Source of the DNA: Candidatus Nitronauta litoralis
GTDB lineage: Bacteria > Nitrospinota > Nitrospinia > Nitrospinales > Nitrospinaceae
Reading direction: 5' to 3'
DNA length: 64,000 bases
Assembly (NCBI GenBank): GCA_015698285.1
Contig: CP048685.1
Coordinates: 1,178,001 to 1,242,000 of the forward strand
Shown here in pieces: positions 15,898 through 25,934 of this stretch. How positions within the stretch are numbered: the first letter of the stretch is position 1; the number at the start of each line of letters is the position of its first letter. The translations under genes were made by a program, and so were the position numbers. Under the pieces are notes generated by a model. It did not search any database and was not told the origin of the DNA. It saw only the letters and a list, made by a program, of their open reading frames with translations.

Positions 15898-18435
15898 CTA
15901 GGAACTGCTGGCAGGAGTTTTCTCGAGGGCCCGTATTTTATCTTTAATTATTTTGACTTTTTCAGGCTGTCTTGTGCCGAATAACTGGACCGCATTTTTA
16001 AACAGGGGCAATGCTTCTTCCGGTTGTTTTTTCCCCACCATGGCCTCTCCCATGGTTTGAAGAGCCTGCGCTTCGCCATCAGTATTTTTGGTTTTTTGTG
16101 CAAGCAGACGCTTGTTTTGCCCTGCCTTCAAAGCCTCTTCCCAATTTCCTGCTTTAAGAAATGCATCTCCCATTAAACCGAGGATTCTGAGTTCCTCACC
16201 GGTAGCCTTGATCTTGCGGAGAATAGACCGGGAACTGTTGGCTAATTTTATTCCCTGCTCCGGATCTCCAGCCAGCATCAGGCAGGCCCCATGCAGGCCC
16301 ATTGAAAGAGCATGCCCTAAAGAATCGCGGATTTTTTGGTACAGCGTTGAAGCACTCTGATAACTGGATGCGGCCTTGGCGGGTTCATCGGTAAAGAGGA
16401 ACGCATCGCCCAGATTATGATGCAGCCCGGCAATGGATTTGGCGTCTTCGGATTTAACCTGGCTTTTCAAAGCATCCTGCAGGGTTTCGATAGCGGTTTG
16501 TGAATCGCCGGACTGCAATTGCGCCTGCCCCAATGCGGAAAGCAAACGGGTCTGGGAATTGGAGTCATTCATATTCCGGGCCGTTTCCAATGCCATTTTC
16601 AGCCACTCCATGGCCTTGCCGGGATCTTTTGCCAGGAGGTGAGTATTGGCAATTTCTTCCTGGGCTCGAAGGATGGCTGAATGTTCTCCAATGGTGTCGG
16701 CAGCTTTGACCTCATTCTGAAAATGTTCGAGCGCCTTGTTCCAGTTTTTCTGACCCAGGAAAGCCACACCCAGTCCATGCAAAACATCCAGTTCCACTTT
16801 GGGATTTTCCTGTTTCTGTGAAAGCGCGAGGGATTTTTCCAGAGATTCGATTGCCTTTTTCCAATTCTTGACGCTGTTGTATTCTTGCCCCAGAAACAGC
16901 AGACAGTTCAACTCCCCTTCTTCATCCTGGAGATTTTTGGCGGCCAGTAATCCGCCTTCCAGCCAGGGCAATCGGTTCTGGGCAGACTGGCGAAGTTGCA
17001 GCAAGGGATAACCCAATTCGGCAAATCCCTGGCAAATACGCGCGATTTCGTTGTCCTTCAGGCAATTGGCCTGAGCCCACGCCTGACCCGCCTGGAAATT
17101 TTTCCAATCCAGATCAAACAATTGCAAGGCCTGATCCTTTTTGGAAGCCAGGGTTGAGTTAAACAGGTCGTTTAACATTTGCATGCGGGTCATATAAAAA
17201 GTGGCACGCCTCAGGTCAGTTTGTCCCGGGTTAACTTTATTGAGCTTGGTTACCAGCCAGCGTTGAATAGTAGGCGGGATCTGGTACCGGTCGGTGTGCT
17301 CGTTAAACTCTACAAAACCGAGCCGCACCAGCATTTCCAGTTTTATGTTTTCTTTGTCTTCACAAATAAAGGCTTCCGCATCACCATAGAAGCTACCGCG
17401 GAATTGCATTAATTTTGACAATATTAATTTAACCGAGTCCGGGATAATCAGAAAAAGGATCGTCAATACAGTTTCAATTCCTGCCTGATTTCTGTTGGGT
17501 GCAGTTTTCTCAACCTCTTTAAAAATATCGCGCAGTTTTTTAGCGAACTTCTCCGGGTCGAAAGAGTCGAATTCATTCAGGAAACGACCGCAAAGACTGG
17601 CAGCCAGCGGGTTGTAAGCAGCGTAACGACCGATCTCCGCCCCCCAAAACCCAATCCGGCTTGCCCAAAGATTTAACAGGTCTTTTAAATTCTGTTCGGA
17701 AAGCGGCTCCAGTTTTTCCCAGTCCATATTTTCGATTTTTAATTTTTCTTCAGAAGTGAGGATCAAGCCAACGCTTTTGGAGGGTGGCATGAGTTTCAAA
17801 ACTTCCGCTGAGGTTCGAACATTATCGAAAAACAGCAGGATTTTTTTTCCGTGTAACAGTTTTCGATACTGGGCAACCAACCCTTCGAAGTTGGATGGTG
17901 TCTTGGAGCCGGGCGACAGGGAATTGATCACGTGGGCCATGGCCTCGCTGGTTGCCGTGTCCGGGTTATCAGCCAAATCAAAGTTAAAATAAATCTGGGC
18001 TTCGGGAAAAATTGGCGTGATTTTATCAACCACCTTCAAGATGGTTGCTGTTTTTCCTATCCCACGCGGTCCATGGAATGCGTTGAAATGCTTTCCATCC
18101 TTGAACCTGCCTACGATATTCACTATTTCAGTCTTTCGACCAAAAAAATCTTCGGGAGGAGCATCGACCTGATGTTGAGCCAGCGATTTGAGTTTGGAAT
18201 CGCCCTTTTCTTTCCGTACGTTTTCTATTTTCCTGGCAATTGAGGCGAGCCTGGAATTACCAGACCTGGGCTTTGAATTAGACTCCGACGGAGATTTTAC
18301 AAAACGAGACTGGGTTTCCCCACCTTCTTCTTTTTCAGATAGCACCCCACTGTCCTCATTTTCAGGCTTTTTAAAAATGAATATGAGGCCGATCCCGCCA
18401 ATCACAAGAATCATCAGGCCCAATATCATGGACAC
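15898..18435 (-). CDS. Membrane-anchored NB-ARC-like STAND NTPase with TPR repeats
   Basis: An 845-residue signalling or scaffold protein. A single N-terminal membrane segment (ILGLMILVIGGIGLIFIF, about 4-21) precedes a charged linker. The NTPase follows: an FFGR entry motif at 97-100, Walker A HGPRGIGKT at 121-129, Walker B KILLFFDNV at 198-206, and an NPLAASLCG segment matching the GLPLA region of NB-ARC proteins. The C-terminal half is tetratricopeptide-like repeats (for example LGQEYNSVKNWKKAIESLEKS split over helices A and B, and VAFLGQKNWNKALEHFQ). The start is GTG at 18435 (AGGGG seven bases upstream) or ATG at 18429. The ATPase faces the cytoplasm. No obvious effector domain is present; role unknown. 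Confidence 0.8.
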   Translation of the reverse strand: MSMILGLMILVIGGIGLIFIFKKPENEDSGVLSEKEEGGETQSRFVKSPSESNSKPRSGNSRLASIARKIENVRKEKGDSKLKSLAQHQVDAPPEDFFGRKTEIVNIVGRFKDGKHFNAFHGPRGIGKTATILKVVDKITPIFPEAQIYFNFDLADNPDTATSEAMAHVINSLSPGSKTPSNFEGLVAQYRKLLHGKKILLFFDNVRTSAEVLKLMPPSKSVGLILTSEEKLKIENMDWEKLEPLSEQNLKDLLNLWASRIGFWGAEIGRYAAYNPLAASLCGRFLNEFDSFDPEKFAKKLRDIFKEVEKTAPNRNQAGIETVLTILFLIIPDSVKLILSKLMQFRGSFYGDAEAFICEDKENIKLEMLVRLGFVEFNEHTDRYQIPPTIQRWLVTKLNKVNPGQTDLRRATFYMTRMQMLNDLFNSTLASKKDQALQLFDLDWKNFQAGQAWAQANCLKDNEIARICQGFAELGYPLLQLRQSAQNRLPWLEGGLLAAKNLQDEEGELNCLLFLGQEYNSVKNWKKAIESLEKSLALSQKQENPKVELDVLHGLGVAFLGQKNWNKALEHFQNEVKAADTIGEHSAILRAQEEIANTHLLAKDPGKAMEWLKMALETARNMNDSNSQTRLLSALGQAQLQSGDSQTAIETLQDALKSQVKSEDAKSIAGLHHNLGDAFLFTDEPAKAASSYQSASTLYQKIRDSLGHALSMGLHGACLMLAGDPEQGIKLANSSRSILRKIKATGEELRILGLMGDAFLKAGNWEEALKAGQNKRLLAQKTKNTDGEAQALQTMGEAMVGKKQPEEALPLFKNAVQLFGTRQPEKVKIIKDKIRALEKTPASSS

Positions 18436-18769
18436 AAGCTTTCCCCTTTGTTTTAAACAGCCAATCGCGGATGGAGTACCAGATATTCAGGATAAGGCTA
18501 AACCTGTAAAAATGAAGCCCTTTTTGGGGATGGGCATAAGGTTTTGCCCATTTTTGTAAATCATTCCTCAAGCTAGCCTTGATGGACCCTACTCCGAACT
18601 CAGAAAGTTTTGCCATATAAGTCAAAGGAATAGGGTAGAATTGACATTTTTGGGCGGGTTTGATAAACAGCTTGCATCCTGTAACCGGGCGGAAACCTTT
18701 TACTTCAAAACATTTCCGGCCTTTGACCCCACGCCGACCGAGGCTTTTCCTTAATCCCTGGAATAACTG
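18436..18769. other. Divergent intergenic region before glyS
   Basis: A 334-bp gap between the NB-ARC gene and glyS. Apart from the candidate glyS promoter no feature is seen. Open frames on the minus strand here lack coding features. Confidence 0.4.
18641..18669 (+). promoter_or_regulatory. Candidate sigma-70-type promoter for glyS
   Basis: TTGACA, a 17-bp spacer and TAAACA, about 100 bp before the glyS ATG. The -35 is perfect and the -10 is only fair. Confidence 0.4.
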
Positions 18770-20851
18770 ATGGCTGAACTTCTAATTGAAATCGGAACAG
18801 AAGAAATACCGGCGGGTTACATTGCTCCGGCCCTGGCCTCAATGGCGGAAAACCTTTCTGGCTGGCTTCAAAAAAACCACATCAAGGCAGGAAAACCCGT
18901 GACCTGTGGCACTCCCCGCCGCCTGACTTTGTGTATATCAGATCTCAATCCCATGCAGGACGATGTTGTGGAAGTCCACAAAGGCCCCAATGTCAAAGCA
19001 GCTTACGATGCAGAAGGAAACCCGACCAAGGCGGCACTGGGGTTTGCCCGAGGCAAGGGTCTGGATGTTTCCGAATTGAGCCAGGAAGACACTCCAAAGG
19101 GAAAAGTTCTGTGTGCCCGGATTGAAAAGACCGGACGCCCAACAAAAGATCTTCTCGATGAATATCTGCCCGACTGGATCCACGGTATTCCTTTCCCCAA
19201 AAAAATGCGCTGGGGAAGTAATCGCCAGGCATTTGTCCGGCCCCTTCACTGGATTGTTGCTGTGCTTGAAGGGGAGCCACTCTCTTTTGAAGTTGAAGGC
19301 GTCCAGGCCGGTAATACAACCCGGGGCCATCGATTCCTGAACCCGGATTCCCTGACCGTTGAAAACTTTGAAGACTATCGGGACCAGCTTTCAAAACATT
19401 CCGTCAGCGTTGATCCTGAAGAGCGCAAACAGGTCATCCAGAAACAATTAAAGGCTTTGGCAGAGGAGGTTGGCGGATTTATAAAGGAAGACTTGGAGCT
19501 ATTACAAACCGTAGCGCACCTTGTGGAATTACCCATACCCCTCCGAGGGCAGTACGATGCCCGGTATCTTGAACTCCCCGTCGAGCTACTTGAAATCACA
19601 ATGAAATATCACCAGAAGTATTTTCCGATCTGGGAAACCGAAACAAAGCTGCTTCCCTATTTTGTGACTGTGAGCAATATGCCTGTTGTAGAAGGATCCT
19701 CTATTATTCCCGGAAATCAGCGGGTGTTGAAAGCCCGGCTTGAAGATGCCCGCTTCTTTTATGAAGAAGATCAGAAAAAGCGCCTGTCGGACTTCACAGA
19801 AGCCTTAAAAGGGGTGGTATTCCAGAAAGATCTCGGAACCCTGTATGAAAAAGTCGAGCGATCTGTGGGCCTCATGGAACGTTTAAAAGAGTTCACAAGT
19901 GGAACAGATGTCGGTTTTATCGAAGTAGCCAAACGCGCTATTCGACTCTGCAAAGCCGACCTCAATACCCAGATGGTTTTTGAATTTCCGGAACTGCAGG
20001 GCATCATCGGTGGCTATTACGCCCTGAAAGATGAGGGAGAGCCGATCGCGACTGCCATCAAAGAGCATTACAAGCCGGCATTCGCTGGAGACGGTGTTCC
20101 CTCGACAGAGCTTGGGGCTTTTGTTGCGTTGGTGGATAAACTGGATACCATTGTCGCCTGCATCGGTGTTGGACTGATCCCCACAGGCTCAGAAGACCCT
20201 TACGCCCTGCGTCGCCACGCAATGGGGATTATCCAGATCCTGATTGAGAAAAATATCCCGGTAACCCTGGACTGCCTTACGGAAGCGGGCATCGCCCAAT
20301 TAGGCGACAGGGCAAAATTGGGACATGAGGAAATCCGCCAGCATGTACTCGACCTTTTCCACCAGCGCCTGAAGACAATGTTGTCCAATGAGGGCTATGA
20401 ATATGATGTCATTGATGCTGTATTGGCCTCCGGAAACCAGGATTCATTTAAAATTCTCCAGGCCAAGACCGCAGCTTTATCAGAATTAAAGAAAAAGGAT
20501 TATTTTGATTCACTGGCGGGAGCGTTTCGTAGAGTGGTGAATATACTGGAAGGGAAAACCTATTCGGGCCTGGATTCGAGTTTGTTTGAAAAATCTGCTG
20601 AGAATAATTTGCTGGATAAGGTACGTTCTATTGAAGAAGATGTGGTCAACCTGTTTTCCAAGCGGGATTTTTCCGGGGCCCTGGCCCGAATCGTCGAAAT
20701 CAGGCCAGAAGTGGATGCCTTCTTTGATGATGTCATGGTCAATGTCGACGACGAGAAAGTGAAGCACAATCGCAAAGCTTTGTTATCCGTAATCGCGGGA
20801 TTGTTTTCACAAATTGCAGACTTTTCCAAAATCGTCATCAAAAAAGGTTGA
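18770..20851 (+). CDS. glyS: Glycyl-tRNA synthetase beta subunit
   Basis: The beta chain of the tetrameric bacterial glycyl-tRNA synthetase, needed for tRNA recognition while the alpha chain (GlyQ) makes glycyl-adenylate. The 693-residue length is normal. The N-terminus has the diagnostic LLIEIGTEEIPAGYI, then RPLHWIVAVLEGE and the KYFPIWE region, and a C-terminal helical part with DDVMVNVDDE, which is part of the anticodon-binding region. The glyQ gene, usually just upstream, is not in this window. A candidate promoter lies about 100 bp upstream, and ppdK follows 98 bp downstream on the same strand. Confidence 0.95.
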   Translation: MAELLIEIGTEEIPAGYIAPALASMAENLSGWLQKNHIKAGKPVTCGTPRRLTLCISDLNPMQDDVVEVHKGPNVKAAYDAEGNPTKAALGFARGKGLDVSELSQEDTPKGKVLCARIEKTGRPTKDLLDEYLPDWIHGIPFPKKMRWGSNRQAFVRPLHWIVAVLEGEPLSFEVEGVQAGNTTRGHRFLNPDSLTVENFEDYRDQLSKHSVSVDPEERKQVIQKQLKALAEEVGGFIKEDLELLQTVAHLVELPIPLRGQYDARYLELPVELLEITMKYHQKYFPIWETETKLLPYFVTVSNMPVVEGSSIIPGNQRVLKARLEDARFFYEEDQKKRLSDFTEALKGVVFQKDLGTLYEKVERSVGLMERLKEFTSGTDVGFIEVAKRAIRLCKADLNTQMVFEFPELQGIIGGYYALKDEGEPIATAIKEHYKPAFAGDGVPSTELGAFVALVDKLDTIVACIGVGLIPTGSEDPYALRRHAMGIIQILIEKNIPVTLDCLTEAGIAQLGDRAKLGHEEIRQHVLDLFHQRLKTMLSNEGYEYDVIDAVLASGNQDSFKILQAKTAALSELKKKDYFDSLAGAFRRVVNILEGKTYSGLDSSLFEKSAENNLLDKVRSIEEDVVNLFSKRDFSGALARIVEIRPEVDAFFDDVMVNVDDEKVKHNRKALLSVIAGLFSQIADFSKIVIKKG

Positions 20852-20949
20852 AAACTCCTCTACGCATCCGCTAAATTGGGCCTTGCAAGGGAAACACACC
20901 TGTTTTGTTTTCCCGAATTCTGAATTACCAACCTTTGTCTTTTTCCTCC

Positions 20950-23574
20950 ATGACCAAAACACCCAAATACATTTATTTTTTTGGCGGCGATAAAACCGAA
21001 GGCCGGGCGGATATGCGTGACCTGCTCGGTGGCAAAGGAGCCAACCTTGCCGAGATGGCTTCCCTGAATATCAATGTACCCCCGGGATTTACCATCAGTA
21101 CCCGGGCCTGCACGGCTTACTTTAATGGAGGGGATAAATTTCCTCCATCACTCTGGGACGAAGTGATGGCCAATCTCGATACCTTGGAAAAAATCATGGG
21201 TAAAGAATTGGGTGGAGCTTCAGACCCGCTTTTGGTATCTGTCCGTTCCGGTGCCCCCGCTTCCATGCCGGGCATGATGGATACCGTACTGAACCTGGGT
21301 CTGAACGACAAGGCAGTTCATGGGCTGGCCCTCAAAACTGAAAATGAAAGGTTTGCCTTTGATTGTTACCGTCGGTTCATTGCCATGTTCGGCAACGTGG
21401 TACAGGGTATATCCGGAGAGGTATTTGAAAACATCATTCAAAAAATAAAGAACAAGCGCGATATCGAGCATGATGTTGACCTTTCGACCAAAGACCTGAA
21501 ATCCATTATTAAACAGTTTAAAAATGCTGTTAAGAAAAACACAGGTAAGGAATTTCCAACAGATCCCAAAGATCAATTAAGGCTGGCTATTAAAGCTGTA
21601 TTTAATTCCTGGAACACTCCCCGGGCCAAAACTTACAGGAAACTAAATAGTATTCCTCCGGAATGGGGAACTGGTGTCAATGTACAGTCCATGGTGTTCG
21701 GAAACATGGGCAATACCTCGGCCACCGGTGTGGCGTTCACTCGTAATCCCGCGACAGGAGAAAAGAAGTTTTTCGGGGAATATATGGTCAATGCACAGGG
21801 CGAGGATGTGGTCGCTGGCATACGCACCCCGAACCCGATCTCCAAGCTGGAAGAGGACATGCCGGAAAGCTATAAAACGCTTAATGAAGTTTGCCAGACT
21901 CTGGAAAAACATTACCACGACATGCAGGACATCGAGTTTACAATCCAGGACAACCAGTTGTTCCTGCTACAAACCCGATCGGGAAAACGTACCGCAGCAG
22001 CCGCAATCAAAGTTGCGGTGGACATGGTCAATGAAGGACTCATAAGTAAACAGGAAGCGGTAGCACGGGTTCCAGCCAATCAGATCGATCAGATTTTTCA
22101 CCCGATGATAAATCCCAAATCGAAAGCGGAATTACTGGGTCAGGGCCTGGGTGCTTCACCCGGTGCGGCCGTGGGCAAAATAGTATTTACCCCGGAACAT
22201 GCATTGGCATTGGCCGAAAAAAAAGAAAAAGTCATCCTGGTTCGTATGGAAACCTCCCCGGAAGATATCCATGGAATGAGTGTCGCTCAGGCTATATTGA
22301 CCGCCAAGGGCGGAATGACTTCGCATGCGGCGGTTGTAGCCCGCGCTATGGGCAAACCCTGCGTCTCAGGTTGTGGAGACCTCGCCGTCGATATCAAAAA
22401 GAAACAAGCGATCCTTAATGGAACTAAATTGCGGGGGGGAGACCCGATCACCCTGGACGGAACCACGGGGAAAGTATTTAATGGAAAGGTCGATCTGGTA
22501 CAGCCCCAGCTGACAGGGTCTTTTGCATCACTCATGACCTGGGTTGGCAAAATGCGTAAACTAAAGGTTCGCGCCAATGCGGATACACCTCATGATGCTC
22601 TTGTAGCGCGTGAATTCGGGGCTGAAGGGATCGGTCTTTGTCGAACGGAGCATATGTTTTTTGATGAAGACCGTATTCTTTGGGTCCGAAAAATGATTCT
22701 GTCCGAAACTGAAAAAGAGCGGGACGAAGCATTGAAAAAACTGGAACCCATCCAGCGCAGAGACTTCACAGAAATTTTTCGGGCCATGGAAGGCCGGCCA
22801 GTCACCATACGTCTGCTTGACCCGCCCCTCCACGAATTTGTACCCAGTGTCCCGGCGGAAATCAAAATTCTGGCAAAGGCAATGAAAATCTCCCCTTCCA
22901 AGCTGACCAAGAAAATTGATGCCATGAAGGAGCTGAACCCAATGCTTGGGCTGCGCGGGTGTCGTCTCGGAATTGTTTACCCAAGCATATACAGAATGCA
23001 GGTACAGGCCATAATGGAAGCTGCCTGCAAGCTTACTAAAAAGAAGTTAAAGGTATTTCCTGAAATCATGATTCCGTTGGTGAGTACTGTTTCCGAGTTC
23101 ATCCTGATGCGACAACATGTCGATGAAGTCGCCCTGTCAGTTATAGAAAAAACTGGAGTGAAAGTTAACTACAAAGTTGGCACTATGATTGAACTCCCGC
23201 GCGCGGCTATCACTGCCGATAAAATTGCACAGGAGGCAGATTTCTTTTCATTTGGAACAAATGATCTGACTCAAACGGCCTTTGGTCTCAGCCGGGACGA
23301 TGCAGGTAGTTTTCTGCCAGAATATATGAACCAGGATGTGTTGTCGCAGGATCCTTTTGTCAGTGTAGACAAGGAGGGTGTCGGATTTTTAGTTCAGATG
23401 GCGATTGAGAAAGGCCGAGGTGTTAAAGAAAATTTATCGTTAGGTATTTGTGGTGAGCATGGTGGCGACCCGGCTTCGATTGAATTTTTTCACCAGGCCG
23501 GTCTCGACTATGTGAGTTGTTCCCCTTACCGTGTTCCAACTGCCATCCTCGCATGCGCCCAGGCGAATATATAG
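20950..23574 (+). CDS. ppdK: Pyruvate, phosphate dikinase
   Basis: Reversibly makes phosphoenolpyruvate from pyruvate, ATP and phosphate. In autotrophs using the reductive TCA cycle it feeds gluconeogenesis. From the ATG at 20950 (TCCTCC precedes; a TTG 45 bp upstream is also open) it has 874 residues, the usual length. Domains in order are the ATP-grasp nucleotide domain (LLGGKGANLAEMASL at the N-terminus), the swivelling phosphohistidine domain with His459 in GGMTSHAAVVARA, and the PEP/pyruvate barrel with GIGLCRTEHMFF, MLGLRGCRLG and FSFGTNDLTQ. A regulatory Thr two residues before the His (T457) is present. It follows glyS on the same strand. Confidence 0.95.
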   Translation: MTKTPKYIYFFGGDKTEGRADMRDLLGGKGANLAEMASLNINVPPGFTISTRACTAYFNGGDKFPPSLWDEVMANLDTLEKIMGKELGGASDPLLVSVRSGAPASMPGMMDTVLNLGLNDKAVHGLALKTENERFAFDCYRRFIAMFGNVVQGISGEVFENIIQKIKNKRDIEHDVDLSTKDLKSIIKQFKNAVKKNTGKEFPTDPKDQLRLAIKAVFNSWNTPRAKTYRKLNSIPPEWGTGVNVQSMVFGNMGNTSATGVAFTRNPATGEKKFFGEYMVNAQGEDVVAGIRTPNPISKLEEDMPESYKTLNEVCQTLEKHYHDMQDIEFTIQDNQLFLLQTRSGKRTAAAAIKVAVDMVNEGLISKQEAVARVPANQIDQIFHPMINPKSKAELLGQGLGASPGAAVGKIVFTPEHALALAEKKEKVILVRMETSPEDIHGMSVAQAILTAKGGMTSHAAVVARAMGKPCVSGCGDLAVDIKKKQAILNGTKLRGGDPITLDGTTGKVFNGKVDLVQPQLTGSFASLMTWVGKMRKLKVRANADTPHDALVAREFGAEGIGLCRTEHMFFDEDRILWVRKMILSETEKERDEALKKLEPIQRRDFTEIFRAMEGRPVTIRLLDPPLHEFVPSVPAEIKILAKAMKISPSKLTKKIDAMKELNPMLGLRGCRLGIVYPSIYRMQVQAIMEAACKLTKKKLKVFPEIMIPLVSTVSEFILMRQHVDEVALSVIEKTGVKVNYKVGTMIELPRAAITADKIAQEADFFSFGTNDLTQTAFGLSRDDAGSFLPEYMNQDVLSQDPFVSVDKEGVGFLVQMAIEKGRGVKENLSLGICGEHGGDPASIEFFHQAGLDYVSCSPYRVPTAILACAQANI

Positions 23575-23670
23575 CCATTGTCTAAGCCTTCGCCGATGAG
23601 CAGGGCCAAATGTTCGATTAACCAACAGGGAAAACAGGGGAGGGAGCCTGCTCACCATCGTCATATTGGC

Positions 23671-25242
23671 TTAATAAGCTGAGGTTTCCTTATCAGAGGT
23701 CTCTCCGAAGTAAAGTGGCATAGTGAAGTAGAAGGTTGTTCCGATGCCCACTTCGCTTTCAAAACCTATCCTGCCTCCCATGGCTTCGATCAGGTTTTTT
23801 GAAATGGAAAGCCCTATACCCATTCCTTCTATCTTGCTGAATTCCCAATCAAGGCGTTCAAAAGGCTCAAATATTGTTTCAGCCTTATCTCCAGGAACCC
23901 CCATTCCGGTGTCGCGAACTATCAGGGTCAATTGATTCTCTTCGTCAGTTTTAATTCTGATTTCGACTTTGCCACTTGGACGGTTGAATTTAATGGCATT
24001 CGAAATCAGATTGTTCAATACCTGGCGAATGCGCTTTGGGTCTGCCTTTATGACAAGGTGATTATGAGGGAGGTTTCCACAATCAAGTGTGACATTGTAC
24101 TTTTGTGCCATTGGCTGAAGCATGGTCTCTGTCTCGTGTGCCAAGAGCACCATATCCACAGGCTCGAGATTCAAGATACACCCACCCGATTCTATCTGGG
24201 ATAATGTCAGCACTTCGTTGATCAGTGAATGAAGATGATTCCCTGCAGCAAAAATGTGGTCAATTGATTTTTCATTTTGCTCGCGGATATCCGTCTGGAC
24301 ATTCCACCCTCTCATTTTTAACAATTGACTGAATCCAAGTATGGCATTGAGTGGAGTTCGCAACTCGTGACTCATCCTTGATAGAAAATCGGTTTTAGCC
24401 CGATTTGCGTTTTCGGCAACCTCCTTCGCTTTTTCAAGGTCCTGGGTTCGCTCACGTACTTTGATAGCAAGGCTTTCCTTGGAATTCAAAATGGATATAT
24501 TCTGTTTTTCGATTTGTGAAAGCATTTTATTGTAATGATCCACTAACATTCCCATTTCCCCGCCCGTTTTTTTCTCTGCCCGCAACTGGTAATCACCAGT
24601 TTCTCCAACCTGTCGTGAAATTTTTACGAGTTGTGCGATGGGGTTTGATATTTGACGCGCTAAAAGAATCGAAACTGCAATCCCAAATAACATGACACCG
24701 GCAGCGATGAGAAAAAAACGAATCTGTTCGTTTAATATCCTTTCATAAATCGACTTTAAGGAAAACTCGACAACGAAACTTCCAAGTATCTTTTCCTTTA
24801 ATGTTTCAGGGTCATATCCTTTTATTGGAACTGCCCAACAAATTTCCTCGTTCTTAACCAATGGCTCCTTCTGGTTCAAAAGCTCTTTTACAGAAATATT
24901 TTGCAATCCCTCTTGATTCAACCCAGCTATGACATTGGATTGGTTATCTAAAATCAAAAGGGAGGATAACCTGGGCTCATTCTTCATCCGATTAATGATA
25001 TTGCGGATATATTCCAGGTTGAGATTACTCAAACCATATCCCAGAGCCTCTGCCGATAAATGAGTAAAGTTTATAATTTCCGACTTGGAAACCTGAAGAA
25101 CCAGTTTCCTGTTGCTATCCAGTGTCAAGGTAATGAATGTGATCATCACCAAAAACAAGACGGATAGGATGCTCAGCAGGATTTTAGTTTTAATCGGCAG
25201 GTCCGATAAAAAACCCGAAAATTTGACTTTATTTTTCAACAT
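23671..25242 (-). CDS. Orphan membrane sensor histidine kinase
   Basis: A 523-residue two-component sensor. It has a transmembrane segment at about 20-40, a periplasmic sensor region of about 135 residues, a second transmembrane segment at about 176-195, a HAMP linker (ISNPIAQLVKISRQVG), a coiled coil, and a HisKA domain with the phospho-acceptor His292 in MSHELRTPLNAILGF. The HATPase domain follows with N-box RQVLNNLISNAIKFN, DTGMGVPG and GMGIGLSISKNL. The periplasmic part resembles double-Cache or PAS-like sensors but has no certain family. No response regulator is adjacent, so the partner must be elsewhere. It converges with ppdK. Confidence 0.9.
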   Translation of the reverse strand: MLKNKVKFSGFLSDLPIKTKILLSILSVLFLVMITFITLTLDSNRKLVLQVSKSEIINFTHLSAEALGYGLSNLNLEYIRNIINRMKNEPRLSSLLILDNQSNVIAGLNQEGLQNISVKELLNQKEPLVKNEEICWAVPIKGYDPETLKEKILGSFVVEFSLKSIYERILNEQIRFFLIAAGVMLFGIAVSILLARQISNPIAQLVKISRQVGETGDYQLRAEKKTGGEMGMLVDHYNKMLSQIEKQNISILNSKESLAIKVRERTQDLEKAKEVAENANRAKTDFLSRMSHELRTPLNAILGFSQLLKMRGWNVQTDIREQNEKSIDHIFAAGNHLHSLINEVLTLSQIESGGCILNLEPVDMVLLAHETETMLQPMAQKYNVTLDCGNLPHNHLVIKADPKRIRQVLNNLISNAIKFNRPSGKVEIRIKTDEENQLTLIVRDTGMGVPGDKAETIFEPFERLDWEFSKIEGMGIGLSISKNLIEAMGGRIGFESEVGIGTTFYFTMPLYFGETSDKETSAY

Positions 25243-25444
25243 TAAACCTTAAACTCAATGCATTACGATTTATTAATAATGCGAAATTTCGCTTCTTCAA
25301 TAACGGTTTGGAGACCGGAGGGATGGCTGAGCTGAGCTTTTTTGCTGAATTTGATTATTTGTTTACAAAAATTCCTGTGCTATTAATAATAGGCCTAATT
25401 GCGACTTAATCAAGGCCATTTTGGGCATTTTCCCTTTTTCTCGC

Positions 25445-25867
25445 ATGGACAAATTTCTTATTCACCAGTTTCTTTTGATCCCGTTTATGGGAGGTCTTCT
25501 GGCGATTACCTCGCCTTCCCGGGCCTATGCTAATGAGAAAAAGGTTATCATCACCGAACCCGAAAATAATTCCACTGTCACCAATCCCTTCAAGGTTTGT
25601 ATGGAGGCTTTGGGATTAATTGTCGAGCCCTCCGACGGTGACCCTTATGAGGGAAGAGGACACCACCACATTCTATTCAGTTCATTGCCCAAAGATTTGA
25701 CTCGTCCCCTTCGGAGGAAGGAAGCCATCCATCTTTCGAAAGGGGAACATTGTGTCAGTTTAAATATGGAGCCGGGAAAGCATGTTATTATTGCCCTTTT
25801 CTCGTACGGAGACCACGTTCCCTATAAACCCGCAATATCAGACCGGATTCTGGTTACCGTCAATTAA
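25445..25867 (+). CDS. Secreted DUF4399-type protein
   Basis: A 140-residue exported protein. ATG at 25445 gives a signal-like N-terminus (MDKFLIHQFLLIPFMGGLLAI) cut near AYA. The mature part matches the pattern of DUF4399 proteins: EPENNSTVTNPFKVCMEA, the GHHHILF histidine cluster, SKGEHCVSLNMEPGKH and the ALFSYGDHVPY end. His- and Cys-containing DUF4399 proteins are often found beside multihaem cytochromes and may bind metal; the role is unknown. It lies 67 bp upstream of the decahaem cytochrome gene and probably shares its transcript. Confidence 0.7.
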   Translation: MDKFLIHQFLLIPFMGGLLAITSPSRAYANEKKVIITEPENNSTVTNPFKVCMEALGLIVEPSDGDPYEGRGHHHILFSSLPKDLTRPLRRKEAIHLSKGEHCVSLNMEPGKHVIIALFSYGDHVPYKPAISDRILVTVN

Positions 25868-25934
25868 TTCAAGAGGGTATGAATTAATTTGTTGAGGCTA
25901 TGAAGTTCTCTTTTCAGGGGTGGACCTGATTCCT

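Noticed and set aside
25308-25335. GGAGGGATGGCTGAG resembling a tRNA-Ser start
   Set aside because: Only about 15 bases match; no anticodon or T arm follows, so chance is more likely than a remnant.
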